From: Rhizobium sp. CIAT894
GTDB lineage: Bacteria; Pseudomonadota; Alphaproteobacteria; Rhizobiales; Rhizobiaceae
Direction of reading: 5' to 3'
Assembly (NCBI RefSeq): GCF_000172795.2
Contig: NZ_CP020947.1
Location: forward strand, 3,041,001-3,105,000
Length of the DNA stretch: 64,000 nucleotides
The notes under the pieces were generated by a model, which made no database searches, had not been told where the DNA came from, and saw nothing but the letters and a program-made list of their open reading frames with translations. Both the position numbers and the translations under genes were made by a program. Positions 1 through 11,107 of the stretch are shown one piece after another; the first letter of the stretch is position 1; each line of letters opens with the position of its first letter.

Positions 1-399
1 GCGCCGGCTGCGCGGATCGGCCAGCACCTTGTCGGAAAACAGCCGGCTTGCCGCGACGAATTCAGCCGGCTTCGGCGCCGGCGGAGCGATCGGCGTCACG
101 GACGGCATTGCCGCAGCCGGCGCATGACTGGCAACCGGCGCAGACCTTTCTGCCGGGCGCGCCGCAGCTTCGGGCTTTGCCGCTTCAGGCGAAGACGCCT
201 TGACCGGCTCGACCGTTTTCACTGCTCCCGCCGGCTGCGGAACGATCTCCACCGAGAGGCCGTCATCGGGCAATGGCAGCGGCGGCTCGGCCTTCGGCAA
301 CAGTAGCAGGAGAGCCAGGATCGCCGCGGCATGCAAAGCGAAGGACGCCGCCGCGCCCCGCTGGATCCCATCGTCCCATTTGCCCGCCGCCAGTTCCAT
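1..399 (-). CDS. DUF930 domain protein, N-terminal part (cut by window edge)
   Basis: The reading frame is open from an ATG at 399 to the window edge, giving 133 codons. An in-frame TGA lies two codons upstream of this ATG, which fixes it as the first possible start. Residues about 18-35 form one hydrophobic segment (a run of Ala, Ile and Leu), so the protein is probably anchored in the inner membrane. A Pro/Ala/Lys/Glu-rich linker follows, as in TonB-like or periplasm-spanning proteins. The last visible residues (SDKVLADPRSRR) match the start of the DUF930 domain of rhizobial proteins. The rest of the domain is outside the window, and its function is unknown. Confidence 0.7.
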   Translation of the reverse strand, partial: MELAAGKWDDGIQRGAAASFALHAAAILALLLLLPKAEPPLPLPDDGLSVEIVPQPAGAVKTVEPVKASSPEAAKPEAAARPAERSAPVASHAPAAAMPSVTPIAPPAPKPAEFVAASRLFSDKVLADPRSRR

Positions 400-577
400 C
401 GGTCAGAAAGCAGCGGCCGGACGATCGGCGGCGATCATGAAACTGGGAAGCGCTTTCATCATGAAGCTTGCCGAAAAATTGGGCCGGGAGCCCTGCCGCG
501 TAAATTGAAGCACGGTGTGACACTGCCAGCACAGCCGAGGCCATGCAACAGATAAAATACACAATCTTTAATTGCAT

Positions 578-871
578 TCAGCCGAGCGAACCGATGAGAT
601 CCCGATAGGCCGCCTCAGGAAAGGCCTTCAACGTCTCGGTGCGGACATTCCCCGCCATGGCAAGCGACAGCGTAAAATGCGCCATCACCGCGTCGTCGGG
701 CGCCTCGCAGACGGCGACCATGTCGTGTCCGCCCATCGTCAGATAGAACTGGTTGAAGGAGCCGCCGACGCCGGCGAGCAGTTTCTTCGCCGCGTCCAGC
801 CGTTTTGTCGAGTCGCGAACCGTACGGATGCCTTGGTCCGTCCAGTTGATCAAAAGAATGTAAGTGGTCAT
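578..871 (-). CDS. GYD domain-containing protein
   Basis: This is a 97-residue protein. The frame is open further upstream, but the ATG at 871 is preceded by a strong AGGAGG ribosome binding site and starts at the conserved beginning of the family (MTTYILLINWTDQG). The sequence fits the GYD family: small ferredoxin-like-fold cytoplasmic proteins about 95-105 residues long, with a conserved Gly-Gly-His-Asp stretch (GGHDMVAV) in the middle. The biochemical role of the family is not established. The gene follows rpoD on the same strand but is separated from it by a strong terminator, so it is probably a separate transcription unit. Confidence 0.85.
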   Translation of the reverse strand: MTTYILLINWTDQGIRTVRDSTKRLDAAKKLLAGVGGSFNQFYLTMGGHDMVAVCEAPDDAVMAHFTLSLAMAGNVRTETLKAFPEAAYRDLIGSLG

Positions 872-1024
872 GTCGCACCTCCTAACGGAGGACCGGTCTA
901 CGCAGGTATACGTCGACCCTCGCTCGCGCGTCGCGATCGATCCCTTCCCCCGTGACCGGATTATAGGCCTGTCACCATGGAGGGACAAGAAGCCGCCGGG
1001 ATCATTGGTACTAATCACAACGCA

Positions 1025-1049
1025 AAAGCCGGGCGCGAGGCCCGGCTTT
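1025..1049 (-). terminator. Rho-independent terminator of rpoD
   Basis: A perfect 10-bp GC-rich stem (AAAGCCGGGC and its complement) encloses a 5-base loop. Read on the minus strand it ends in a T-rich run. It lies 25 bases after the rpoD stop codon. Confidence 0.85.
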
Positions 1050-1073
1050 CCAATCAGAATGACGTTGTCCAAA

Positions 1074-3131
<2,058 letters not shown>

Positions 3132-3397
3132 TTATATCGTCGCCTTCCTGACGCTATCCAATCTCGCTACGGTGAATGGGCCGTCTCAGGGCCTGACGCG
3201 TCGCTCGCGCCGCCCCATGAATCACCTTTGCCCACCTAACGGGATGACATTTAAAGCCTGATTAACCACGATAGCCGGCACCGGACAGCAAAGCTTTTTT
3301 GCGTTTGGATTTCCGGCCATGGTTGCGCGATCCGCCTTGACCCAGTTCACCGTTTCAACAAGTCGAACGGTGATTCCCACATTTTTTGCTCTCGTCA

Positions 3398-3418
3398 AGC
3401 TTTTCCACAAAAAAAGCT
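3398..3418. promoter_or_regulatory. DnaA-box-like sequence in a 21-bp palindrome
   Basis: TTTTCCACA (3401-3409) differs at one position from the DnaA box TTATCCACA. It sits in a 7-bp inverted repeat (AGCTTTT / AAAAGCT) with a 7-base centre. DnaA binding is inference. Confidence 0.4.
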
Positions 3419-3433
3419 CACGAAAAATCGGAA

Positions 3434-3454
3434 AAAGCCTTATCCACAGGCTTT
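3434..3454. promoter_or_regulatory. Perfect DnaA box in a 21-bp palindrome
   Basis: TTATCCACA (3440-3448) is an exact match to the strong DnaA box. It lies in an inverted repeat of 7 bp (AAAGCCT / AGGCTTT) with a 7-base centre, the same geometry as the neighbouring element 36 bp away. It lies about 300 bp upstream of the rpoD start. Confidence 0.5.
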
Positions 3455-3599
3455 GAACCGCGGCAGCGATTGCAAACCTTATTTAAGATGCGACGAACAA
3501 AAGACAAGGGCAGCAAAGATTTTGCCCGCCGTGCCAGTTGTTCGCAGCGTTTTTGCAGTCCTATCGTTGCTCTATTCGCCTGTGCCAGCCAAATATTGG

Positions 3600-3947
3600 C
3601 TACTTTGCCTCGCCATCATAGGCCGTCACCTTCAGCGCGCCGAGATCGACTGCGGGAATGCAACGCAGATTGACCGACGCCATGGCGGCGCCATTCGGGG
3701 CCACGCCTTCGCCGAACGGTGCAATGCCGCACTTGGCGCAGAAGTGATGCCGGATGACATGCCGGTTGAAAGTATAGGTGGAGAGATCCTCTTCGGGCGT
3801 CTTCAGCACCAGCTTGTCGCGCGCCACGAAGGCCAGAAGCCCGCCCCGCCGGCGGCAGAGCGAACAGTTGCAGTCCAGCGCCTCGGTGAATTCGCCTTCG
3901 ACCTCGAAAGCGACCTTGCCGCAATGGCAGCTTCCTTCATAAAGCAT
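3600..3947 (-). CDS. GFA family (glutathione-dependent formaldehyde-activating enzyme-like) protein
   Basis: This 115-residue protein has the zinc-binding cysteine pattern of the GFA/CENP-V family: CHCG near residue 8, CNCSLCRRRG near residue 27 and CAKCG near residue 71. The family is named after S-hydroxymethylglutathione-forming enzymes, but most members have no proven activity, so only the fold is supported. It begins 10 bases after the tdh stop codon with a strong GAGGAGGA ribosome binding site, so it is probably co-transcribed with tdh. Confidence 0.9.
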   Translation of the reverse strand: MLYEGSCHCGKVAFEVEGEFTEALDCNCSLCRRRGGLLAFVARDKLVLKTPEEDLSTYTFNRHVIRHHFCAKCGIAPFGEGVAPNGAAMASVNLRCIPAVDLGALKVTAYDGEAK

Positions 3948-3957
3948 GTCTTCCTCC

Positions 3958-4995
3958 TCACATCCAATCCATCACGACCTTGCCCGAGTTGCCCGAGCGC
4001 ATCGCCTCGAAGCCGTCGCGAAACTCATCGATCCTGATGCGATGAGTGATGATCGGCGCAAGGTCAAGGCCGCCCTGGACGAAGGCGATCATCTTGTACC
4101 AGGTCTCGAACATCTCACGGCCGTAGATGCCCTTGAGATTGAGCATCTTGAAAATCACCTTGTTCCAGTCGATCTCGAAACCAGCGGGCGCAATGCCGAG
4201 AATGGCGATCTTGCCGCCATTGTTCATCTTGTCGATCATGTCGCGGAAAGCGGGGGCGGCACCCGACATTTCCAGCCCGACATCGAAACCCTCCGTCATG
4301 CCGATCGCCTTCATCACGTCGGCCAGATTTTCGCTCGACGCATTGACGACATGGTCGATGCCGAGTTTGCGCGCCAGATCCAGCCTATGCGGATTGATAT
4401 CGGTGATGACGACCTTGCGGGCGCCGGACCGCTTGGCGACCAGCGCCCCCATGATGCCGATCGGCCCGGCGCCGGTGACAAGCACGTCCTCGCCGACAAG
4501 ATCGAAGGAGAGCGCCGTGTGCACGGCATTGCCGAACGGATCGAAGATCGCGGCGATCTCATCTGAGATATCGTCCGGGATTGCCACGACATTGCTTTCG
4601 GGAATGCAGACGAACTCGCCGAACGAACCCGGCCGGTTGACGCCGACGCCAAGCGTGTTGCGGCAGAGATGCCCCCTGCCCGCCCGGCAGTTGCGGCACT
4701 TCCCGCAGACGATATGGCCCTCGCCGGAGACCCGCTCGCCGACATGATAACGGGTGACCGCCGAGCCGATCTCGGCGATCTCGCCGGAGAATTCATGGCC
4801 GACGACCATCGGCACCGGAATGGTCTTCTGCGCCCACTGGTCCCAGTTCCAGATATGGACGTCGGTGCCGCAGATCGCCGATTTCTTTACCCGGATCAGC
4901 ACATCGTTCGGCCCGACCTCCGGCACCGGCACCTTCTCCATCCAGAGCCCGACTTCGGGTTTTGATTTGACCAGCGCCTTCATCATGTTCGACAT
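3958..4995 (-). CDS. tdh: L-threonine 3-dehydrogenase
   Basis: This 345-residue enzyme oxidises L-threonine to 2-amino-3-ketobutyrate with NAD+, and Kbl then cleaves the product to glycine and acetyl-CoA. It is a zinc medium-chain dehydrogenase. Catalytic residues are visible at about Cys42 (ICGTDVH) and His67-Glu68 (GHEFSGE). Four structural zinc cysteines lie at about 97, 100, 103 and 111, and the NAD-binding loop GAGPIG follows. Sequence similarity to E. coli Tdh runs end to end. The frame stays open 34 codons further upstream, but that extension only translates an intergenic RIME-like repeat, so the ATG at 4995 is preferred. kbl lies upstream on the same strand. Confidence 0.96.
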   Translation of the reverse strand: MSNMMKALVKSKPEVGLWMEKVPVPEVGPNDVLIRVKKSAICGTDVHIWNWDQWAQKTIPVPMVVGHEFSGEIAEIGSAVTRYHVGERVSGEGHIVCGKCRNCRAGRGHLCRNTLGVGVNRPGSFGEFVCIPESNVVAIPDDISDEIAAIFDPFGNAVHTALSFDLVGEDVLVTGAGPIGIMGALVAKRSGARKVVITDINPHRLDLARKLGIDHVVNASSENLADVMKAIGMTEGFDVGLEMSGAAPAFRDMIDKMNNGGKIAILGIAPAGFEIDWNKVIFKMLNLKGIYGREMFETWYKMIAFVQGGLDLAPIITHRIRIDEFRDGFEAMRSGNSGKVVMDWM

Positions 4996-5035
4996 CAACA
5001 ATATCCCGCCCTTGTTCTGGTGCCGGACCTTGCGA

Positions 5036-5087
5036 CTCCCTCTTCTCCCCAGCGGGGAGAAGGTGCCCATAGGGCGGATGAGGGGGC
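5036..5087. repeat. RIME-like intergenic repeat, copy in one orientation
   Basis: A 52-bp GC-rich sequence contains the small palindrome TTCTCCCC-GC-GGGGAGAA and ends in GGATGAGGGGG. It is the inverted partner of 5154-5206. Such sequences resemble the Rhizobium-specific intergenic mosaic elements (RIME); the assignment is from memory of that family. Confidence 0.7.
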
Positions 5088-5153
5088 CACACGGCACGCC
5101 ATATAGACCTTACTTTGCTTCTCGCTCGACGCTCGAATCGTCGCGTCGCTCCG

Positions 5154-5206
5154 CCCCCTCATCCGACCCTTCGGGCCACCTTCTCCCCGCTGGGGAGAAG
5201 AGGGAG
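5154..5206. repeat. RIME-like intergenic repeat, opposite orientation
   Basis: This copy begins CCCCCTCATCC and contains CTTCTCCCCGCTGGGGAGAAG. It is nearly the reverse complement of 5036-5087. The two copies are 66 bp apart and together can fold into one large hairpin between kbl and tdh. Confidence 0.7.
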
Positions 5207-5247
5207 CAAGCCGCTCCGGCCTCAGACTAAGAAGCAATCTCCCATTC

Positions 5248-6435
5248 TCAAATCACACCCAGCTCCCGCCCGGCTTCCGCAAAGGCCGCAATCGCCCGCT
5301 CCACATCCGCCTTCGAATGCGCCGCCGACATCTGCGTGCGGATGCGAGCTTGGCCCTTCGGCACGACCGGGAAGGAAAAGCCGATGACATAGATCCCCTT
5401 CTTCAGCATCAGCCCCGCCATGTCCTGAGCGAGCTTGGCGTCGCCGAGCATGACCGGGATGATCGGATGGCCTTCGCCGGCAAGGGTGAAGCCGAGCTTC
5501 CCCATCTCGGCGCGGAAGAGATCGGCATTGTCGGAGAGGCGCTTGCGCAAGGCATCGCCGTTTTCGATGAGGTCGAACACCTTGAGCGAGGCGGCGGCGA
5601 TGACCGGTGCCAAGGTGTTCGAGAACAGATAGGGCCGCGAGCGCTGCCGCAGCCATTCGACGACCTCGGCTTTCGCCGAAGTATAACCGCCCGAGGCGCC
5701 GCCGAGCGCCTTGCCGAGCGTGCCGGTGATGATGTCGATCCGCCCCTCGACGCCGCAATGTTCGGGCGAGCCACGGCCGTTCCTGCCGACGAAGCCCACC
5801 GCATGGCTGTCATCGACCATGACCATGGCGCCGTATTTCTCGGCGAGATCGCAGACGCCGCCCAAATTGGCGATGATGCCGTCCATCGAGAAGACGCCGT
5901 CGGTGGCGATCAGCTTGAAGCGGCTGCCTTCGGCCTTCTTCAGTTCCTCTTCGAGTGCCGCCATGTCGTTATTGGCGTAACGGAAGCGTTTGGCCTTGGA
6001 GAGACGCACGCCGTCGATGATCGAGGCGTGGTTCAGCGCATCCGAGATGATCGCATCCTCTTCGGAAAGCAGCGTTTCAAATAGACCGCCATTGGCATCG
6101 AAACAGGAAGAATAGAGGATCGTGTCCTCCATGCCGAGGAAGGAGGAGATGCGCGCCTCGAGCTGCTTGTGTTCTTCCTGCGTGCCGCAGATGAAGCGTA
6201 CCGAGGCCATGCCGTAGCCGTAGCGGTCGAGCGCCTGCTTGCCGGCCTCGGCCAGTTCCTCGTTGTCGGCAAGGCCGAGATAGTTGTTGGCGCAGAAATT
6301 CAGCACCCGCTCGCCGGAAACAACGGCGATTTCGCCAGCCTGCTTCGAGGTGATGACGCGTTCTGACTTGTAAAGGCCAGCATCCCTGAGAGAGGCCAAT
6401 TCAGATTGCAGGTGGGAGAGAAATGCTTTTGTCAT
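5248..6435 (-). CDS. kbl: 2-amino-3-ketobutyrate CoA ligase (glycine C-acetyltransferase)
   Basis: This 395-residue PLP enzyme cleaves 2-amino-3-ketobutyrate with CoA to glycine and acetyl-CoA, the second step of threonine degradation. It belongs to the alpha-oxoamine synthase family. Seen are the substrate-binding NNYLGLA motif (about residue 50), the VDDSHAVGF motif (about 207) that holds the PLP ring, and the Schiff-base lysine at about 242 ([10 protein letters not shown]). The ATG at 6435 matches the family start; the frame is open 15 codons further but without conserved sequence. It precedes tdh on the same strand, 252 bases away, with paired RIME-like repeats between. Confidence 0.96.
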   Translation of the reverse strand: MTKAFLSHLQSELASLRDAGLYKSERVITSKQAGEIAVVSGERVLNFCANNYLGLADNEELAEAGKQALDRYGYGMASVRFICGTQEEHKQLEARISSFLGMEDTILYSSCFDANGGLFETLLSEEDAIISDALNHASIIDGVRLSKAKRFRYANNDMAALEEELKKAEGSRFKLIATDGVFSMDGIIANLGGVCDLAEKYGAMVMVDDSHAVGFVGRNGRGSPEHCGVEGRIDIITGTLGKALGGASGGYTSAKAEVVEWLRQRSRPYLFSNTLAPVIAAASLKVFDLIENGDALRKRLSDNADLFRAEMGKLGFTLAGEGHPIIPVMLGDAKLAQDMAGLMLKKGIYVIGFSFPVVPKGQARIRTQMSAAHSKADVERAIAAFAEAGRELGVI

Positions 6436-6570
6436 CGTAAGCGCCCTTTTGTCCAAAACATTCTCCGATGGGCGCTGCAATTAGCACAAAGCAAGTGCGG
6501 ATGTCGCCGATCCGGTACGAAATATTTTCATAAAGAAGATCGGCAGCCAGAGAGGCCGAACCCCTCCGGA

Positions 6571-8436
6571 CTACTGGTCGTGCGAGAGAATGATCTCCAG
6601 GAACGCATCGCCGTAGCGCTCGAGCTTCGATTGGCCGACGCCCGATATGCCGAGCAATTCCTTGCGGCTGCGCGGCCGCTCCGTGGCGAAAGCGATCAGC
6701 GTCGTATCGGGAAAGACGACATAGGGCGGTACGCCGAGCGATTTCGCGATCGACATACGCTCGGCCCGCAGCGCCTCGAAGAGAGTGCCGTCGGCGCCGG
6801 ACAGTCCCGATTTGCGCTCGCTGCGCTCGGCCTTCTTCGTGCGCCGCTCCGAGGCCGGCCGATCCTTGCGGAAGAACACCTGCCGTTCGTGCTTGAAGAC
6901 GGCGCGTGCTTCCGGCTCCAGCTTCAGCGCCCCGTAGGCATCATGATCGATACGGATCAGCCCCATGGCCAGCAACTGGCGGAACACCGATTGCCAGGTG
7001 CGCGCCGGAAAATCCTTGCCGGCGCCGAAAACAGGCATATCGACGTGGCCGAAACGTTCGGTCTTCTCGTTGGCGTTGCCGACCAGCACATCGATGACGT
7101 GGCCGGCGCCGAAACGTTCGCCGGTGCGGTAGACGGCGGCCAGCGCCTTGATTGCCGCTTCCGTGCCTTCCCAGGTCTCGACCGGCTTCAGGCAGGTGTC
7201 GCAATTGCCGCATTGGCCGGCATGGGCCTCGCCGAAATGGGCAAGGATCGCCTGCCGGCGGCAGGAGGCGGTTTCGCAGATCGCCAGCAAGGCGTTGAGC
7301 TTGGCGCGCTCGACCCGCTTGATCTCGTCGGCGGCATTGCCCTCGTCGATCATCCGGCGGCGCTGGATGACATCGGCCATGCCATAGGCCATCCAGACCT
7401 CGGACGGCAGGCCGTCGCGCCCCGCACGCCCGGTCTCCTGATAATAGGCTTCCACCGAACCCGGCAGATCGAGATGGGCAACATAACGCACATTCGGCTT
7501 GTCGATGCCCATGCCGAAGGCGACGGTAGCGACCAGGCAGAGGTTTTCCTCCTTGAGGAAAGCGTCCTGATTGGCGTCGCGAACCGCCCTGTCCATGCCG
7601 GCATGATAGGCACGCGCGCGGATGCCCTGCCCGTTCAGCCACTCGGCCGTATCCTCGACCTTGGCGCGCGACAGGCAATAGACGATGCCGCTGTTTCCCT
7701 TGTGACCGGAGAGAAACCGCAGGAGCTGCTGGCGCGGCTGGTCGCGCTCGACGATCTCGTAGGCGATGTTCGACCGGTCGAAGCTGGTGGTGAAGATCCG
7801 GGCAGCATCGAGCCCCAGACGCTCGATGATATCGTCGCGCGTATGCGGATCGGCCGTTGCCGTTAGCGCCACCCTGGGCACGCCGGGATATTGCTCGCCG
7901 AGACGGCCGAGCTCGCGATATTCCGGCCGGAAATCATGGCCCCATTGCGAAACGCAATGGGCCTCGTCGATGGCAAACAGCGCGATCTTTTCGTTGGCGA
8001 TCAGTTCGCGGAAGCCGTCGGTCAGGATGCGCTCGGGTGTGACGTAGAGAAGGTCGAGCTTGCCGGCCGACAGCGCCCGGCGAACCTCGACAAACTCCTC
8101 GCGCGACAGAGATGAATTGAGTGCCGCGGCCCGGATACCGAGCTGCTTCATCGCCTCGACCTGATCGCGCATCAGCGCAATCAGCGGCGAAACGACGATG
8201 CCGACGCCGTCCCGGCAGAGCGCCGGGATCTGGAAGCACAGCGATTTGCCCGCTCCTGTCGGAAAGAGCACCACCGCATCGCCGCCTGATACCACATGTT
8301 CGACCACCTGCTGCTGCTTGCCGCGGAAGGAGGAATAGCCATAGACCTGCTTCAACACATCGAGCGGCGCGCGGCCGGCGGAAAACAGCGCATCGGAGGC
8401 GGAAAAGCCCGGTTCGTTCCGTTCGGTCAGCGGCAT
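6571..8436 (-). CDS. recQ: ATP-dependent DNA helicase RecQ
   Basis: This 621-residue 3'-5' DNA helicase acts in recombination and replication-fork repair. Visible parts in order are Walker A ([16 protein letters not shown], about residue 58), the DEAH box with the RecQ-specific aromatic loop ([17 protein letters not shown], about 157), helicase motifs V and VI ([12 protein letters not shown], about 335), four zinc cysteines (about 390-417), a winged helix, and a C-terminal HRDC domain ([20 protein letters not shown]). Its ATG shares one base with the dnaG stop codon (TGATG), which implies co-transcription and translational coupling. Confidence 0.97.
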   Translation of the reverse strand: MPLTERNEPGFSASDALFSAGRAPLDVLKQVYGYSSFRGKQQQVVEHVVSGGDAVVLFPTGAGKSLCFQIPALCRDGVGIVVSPLIALMRDQVEAMKQLGIRAAALNSSLSREEFVEVRRALSAGKLDLLYVTPERILTDGFRELIANEKIALFAIDEAHCVSQWGHDFRPEYRELGRLGEQYPGVPRVALTATADPHTRDDIIERLGLDAARIFTTSFDRSNIAYEIVERDQPRQQLLRFLSGHKGNSGIVYCLSRAKVEDTAEWLNGQGIRARAYHAGMDRAVRDANQDAFLKEENLCLVATVAFGMGIDKPNVRYVAHLDLPGSVEAYYQETGRAGRDGLPSEVWMAYGMADVIQRRRMIDEGNAADEIKRVERAKLNALLAICETASCRRQAILAHFGEAHAGQCGNCDTCLKPVETWEGTEAAIKALAAVYRTGERFGAGHVIDVLVGNANEKTERFGHVDMPVFGAGKDFPARTWQSVFRQLLAMGLIRIDHDAYGALKLEPEARAVFKHERQVFFRKDRPASERRTKKAERSERKSGLSGADGTLFEALRAERMSIAKSLGVPPYVVFPDTTLIAFATERPRSRKELLGISGVGQSKLERYGDAFLEIILSHDQ

Positions 8437-10439
8437 CAGTGGTTCGCCGCCCCTTTGACGCGGCCGGAAAGCACGCCGAAGCCGTCGATGATCGCCTCCT
8501 GATTCTCCAAGCGCACGCCTTCGAAATGCACTTCCTGCTGCGCCCGCATCAGCTGAACGATCGCCTCGCCGTCGCCGGCTTCGGTCGCCAGCGCAATCTC
8601 GCGTTCGAGTTCCATCTTCTGCCGGCGCAGCGCCTTCGCGCGTTTGTGAAAGGCGAGCGCCTGGCGGTAGCCCTCACGCGCATCCTCCATCGCCGCCTCC
8701 TCAGTCGCCGTCCAGAGCCGCGCATTGCGCACCTGCTGATCGAGGCTCTTGATGAGCGGACCGAAACCTTCGAATTCCAGCCTCTCGGTCAGATAGTCGC
8801 GCGTCAGATGCGGGCCGGCGACGGCAGCGGCCGCCCCCAGCATCGCCGACCAGAGCCGCTGCAGTTCGCGGCTGTCATATTCGATCGCGGCGATCTCGTC
8901 ATAATCGTCGATCATCAGCGCCGGATGATTGACGACGGTCAGCGCCAGCACGCTTTCGCGCAGCGCCGTATTGTCCCGGTGTCCGCGCACAGGACCTGAG
9001 CGAGCGAGCCGGTCGGAAATGAGGCTGGGGCTTTTCGGCCCTGCCTTAGCAGCATTGTCGCGGCCGTTCCGGGAATTGCCGTTGCCGTTGAAACCGCGGC
9101 GCTCGCCGCTGCTGCGATTCTGGAACTGCGGCTGGAAGAAGGCGTTCAGCCGGTCGCGTATATCCTGCTGGTAGTGACGGCGCACATTCTCGTCGGCGAT
9201 GACGGCGACCAGCTGCTTCAGCCGCGCCTCGAGCTCGGCGCGCGCCTCGGGCGTGTCGAATTTGCCGGTATTGACCTCGCGGCTCCACAGCATCTCCGAA
9301 AGCGGCTTTGCCTGGCTCATCACCTTGTCGAAGGGCGCGCGGCCTTCATCGCGCACGAGATCATCAGGGTCCTTGCCATCAGGCAGAAGCGCGAAACGGA
9401 CGGTGCGGCCGGGCTTCAGATGCGGCAGCGCCAGTTCGGCGGCGCGATTGGCGGCGCGCATACCGGCACCGTCGCCATCGAAGCAGAGCACCGGCTGTGG
9501 CACCATTTTCCAGAGCAGCTCGAGCTGATTTTCGGTGAGCGCCGTGCCGAGCGGCGCGACCGCATTCTCGACGCCCGCCTGATAGAGCGCGATCACATCC
9601 ATATAACCTTCGACGGCGATGATGGTGCCGCTCGCATTGTCGTCCTGATCGCCGCGGCCCGGCCCCTGGATGGCGCGGCGCGCCCGGGCGAAATTATAAA
9701 GGACATTGCCCTTGTGGAAGAGCTCCGTCTCGTTGGAATTCAGATATTTCGCCGGCGCATCTGGTGACATGGCGCGGCCGCCGAAGGCGATCACCTTTTC
9801 CCGCGACGAGAGGATCGGGAACATGATGCGGTCGCGGAAGCGGTCGTAGGAAACCGGCACGTTTTCGTGAACGACCAGGCCGCAGGCCTCGATCTGCTCC
9901 TTCAACACGCCCTTGCCGGCAAGGAATTCCTTGAGCGCGTTGCGGCTGTCAGGCGCATAACCGAGACGGAAGGTCTCGATGGTGCGCCCCGTCAGCCCGC
10001 GGTCGCGCAGATAGGCGCGCGCCTTGGCTCCGTTCGCCGTCTGCAATTGATCCTGGAAAAACTGCGTCGCCATTTCCATGACGTCGATCAGCGAGCCGCG
10101 CTCCTTCTCGCGCTTCTCCATCACAGGATCTGCAAGCGGCATCGGAACGCCGGCCATATCGGCGATCTGCTGCACGGCCTCGGGAAAGCTCAAGCCCTCC
10201 AGCTCCGTCAGAAAGCGGAAGTGATCGCCGGTGACGCCGCAGCCGAAGCAGTGATAGCGGCCCTTCCGGTCCTCACAGTGGAAACTCGGCGATTTTTCTC
10301 CATGGAACGGGCAGCAGGCCCAGTAATCGCCGCGCGACACGTTGGTCTTGCGTTTATCCCAGCTCACGCGGCGCGCGATCACGTTCGAAATCGGAACGCG
10401 GTCGCGAATATCGTCGAGAAAGGTGTTGGAAAAGCGCAT
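8436..10439 (-). CDS. dnaG: DNA primase DnaG
   Basis: This 667-residue enzyme makes RNA primers at the replication fork. The N-terminal zinc finger is complete (Cys43, His46, Cys64, Cys67; [13 protein letters not shown] then YHCFGCG). The catalytic core follows, with the TOPRIM motif in [14 protein letters not shown] and its acidic partner [11 protein letters not shown]. The C-terminal helicase-interaction domain is less conserved. The ATG at 10439 is preceded by AAGAGGTACAG, a good ribosome binding site; a 22-codon upstream extension has no family match. dnaG is co-directional with recQ and overlaps it. rpoD lies further down on the same strand but is separated from dnaG by kbl-tdh and other genes. 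Confidence 0.97.
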   Translation of the reverse strand: MRFSNTFLDDIRDRVPISNVIARRVSWDKRKTNVSRGDYWACCPFHGEKSPSFHCEDRKGRYHCFGCGVTGDHFRFLTELEGLSFPEAVQQIADMAGVPMPLADPVMEKREKERGSLIDVMEMATQFFQDQLQTANGAKARAYLRDRGLTGRTIETFRLGYAPDSRNALKEFLAGKGVLKEQIEACGLVVHENVPVSYDRFRDRIMFPILSSREKVIAFGGRAMSPDAPAKYLNSNETELFHKGNVLYNFARARRAIQGPGRGDQDDNASGTIIAVEGYMDVIALYQAGVENAVAPLGTALTENQLELLWKMVPQPVLCFDGDGAGMRAANRAAELALPHLKPGRTVRFALLPDGKDPDDLVRDEGRAPFDKVMSQAKPLSEMLWSREVNTGKFDTPEARAELEARLKQLVAVIADENVRRHYQQDIRDRLNAFFQPQFQNRSSGERRGFNGNGNSRNGRDNAAKAGPKSPSLISDRLARSGPVRGHRDNTALRESVLALTVVNHPALMIDDYDEIAAIEYDSRELQRLWSAMLGAAAAVAGPHLTRDYLTERLEFEGFGPLIKSLDQQVRNARLWTATEEAAMEDAREGYRQALAFHKRAKALRRQKMELEREIALATEAGDGEAIVQLMRAQQEVHFEGVRLENQEAIIDGFGVLSGRVKGAANH

Positions 10440-10955
10440 CTGTACCTCTTGGCCAGCCTCCATATAAGCTGGTTTGCCGGTCCACGCCACGAAACTTGTC
10501 ACCAAAACCCGCTATTCACAGGCAAGTGCATCCGTCCACGGCGGCGTCGGTTATCCAATCAAAAACACGTTATCGCCCCCTGCGACAGGGTGCGACATTA
10601 TTGTCTTTCAAGCGCTGAATGTCCGCCGCCGTAAATGTCTCGGCAAGAATGACGGTCTTGGATGAAGCCAAATTAAATCGTTTTAAAACATAGACTTATC
10701 GCCAGCATCGATTGCGTGGCCTTATCCCGGCGCCGCCGTCCGAACCTTTGCTTCGACGCCTCTAAAAACGACGTTTTCGGCAATCATTATTTTTTTGTAA
10801 TTTGAATAAGCCGCCAGCCCGCAATAGGTTCGATCTCAACAAAGCGATCCCCAAGCGAAGCACCATCCCTACCCCCGGCGCCGCTTCGCAAGGGTGCCTT
10901 TGCAAACACCCTCCGGCTTGGGCTTCGGCCCTGCGTGCCGGTGGAAGCAAAGAGC

Positions 10956-10990
10956 AAGAAGGCAGGAGCGCCCCCAGCTCCTGCCTTCTT
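10956..10990 (+). terminator. Strong stem-loop, likely terminator of an unannotated transcript
   Basis: AAGAAGGCAGGAGC pairs perfectly over 14 bp with GCTCCTGCCTTCTT across a 7-base loop. AAATTTTAAG follows on the plus strand. No annotated gene ends here in either direction, because the flanking genes diverge. Confidence 0.6.
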
Positions 10991-11051
10991 AAATTTTAAG
11001 CTCCTTTGCGACAACTCTCCCTTTGAAATTAACCGCTTATAGACAAAACCG

Positions 11052-11080
11052 TTGACAGGCGGCGCTTGCGTGAAAGATGT
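11052..11080 (+). promoter_or_regulatory. Candidate sigma-70 promoter of the downstream hypothetical gene
   Basis: TTGACA, a 17-base spacer and AGATGT lie 28 bases before the next start codon. The minus-35 element is perfect, the minus-10 is weak. Confidence 0.35.
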
Positions 11081-11107
11081 ATGCGCCGAACTCCTGGACC
11101 TCTCCAA

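Larger units (their letters stand above)
3132..3599. other. Intergenic region upstream of rpoD
   Basis: No convincing gene is visible in these 468 bases. The part nearest rpoD must hold its promoter and leader, but I could not single out a convincing minus-35/minus-10 pair. The middle (3390-3460) is A/T-rich and contains two DnaA-box-like sequences in small palindromes, listed separately. A short perfect inverted repeat (AGCCAA-ATA-TTGGCT, 3587-3601) overlaps the stop codon of the neighbouring GFA gene. Confidence 0.6.
10440..11107. other. Intergenic region between dnaG and a divergent hypothetical gene
   Basis: These 668 bases contain no convincing coding region. The dnaG-proximal part must hold the dnaG promoter. 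Bases 10670-10830 are unusually A/T-rich for this genome. A strong 14-bp stem-loop at 10956-10990 suggests that a transcript ends here. I looked for tmRNA, SRP RNA, RNase P RNA and 6S RNA signatures and did not recognise any. An unannotated small RNA is possible. Confidence 0.5.

Noticed and set aside
3390..3460. Replication origin
   Set aside because: Only two DnaA boxes are present, there is no cluster with a clear unwinding element, and the neighbours are not those of the known rhizobial origin.
4996..5097. N-terminal extension of Tdh to an ATG at 5097
   Set aside because: The extra 34 codons translate a RIME-like repeat, and Tdh homologues start at the inner ATG.
10790..10990. tmRNA, SRP RNA, RNase P RNA or 6S RNA in the dnaG upstream region
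   Set aside because: A GGTTCGAT near 10827 recalled a T arm and GGAAGCA recalled SRP RNA, but no matching tag frame, conserved core or closing stem could be built on either strand.
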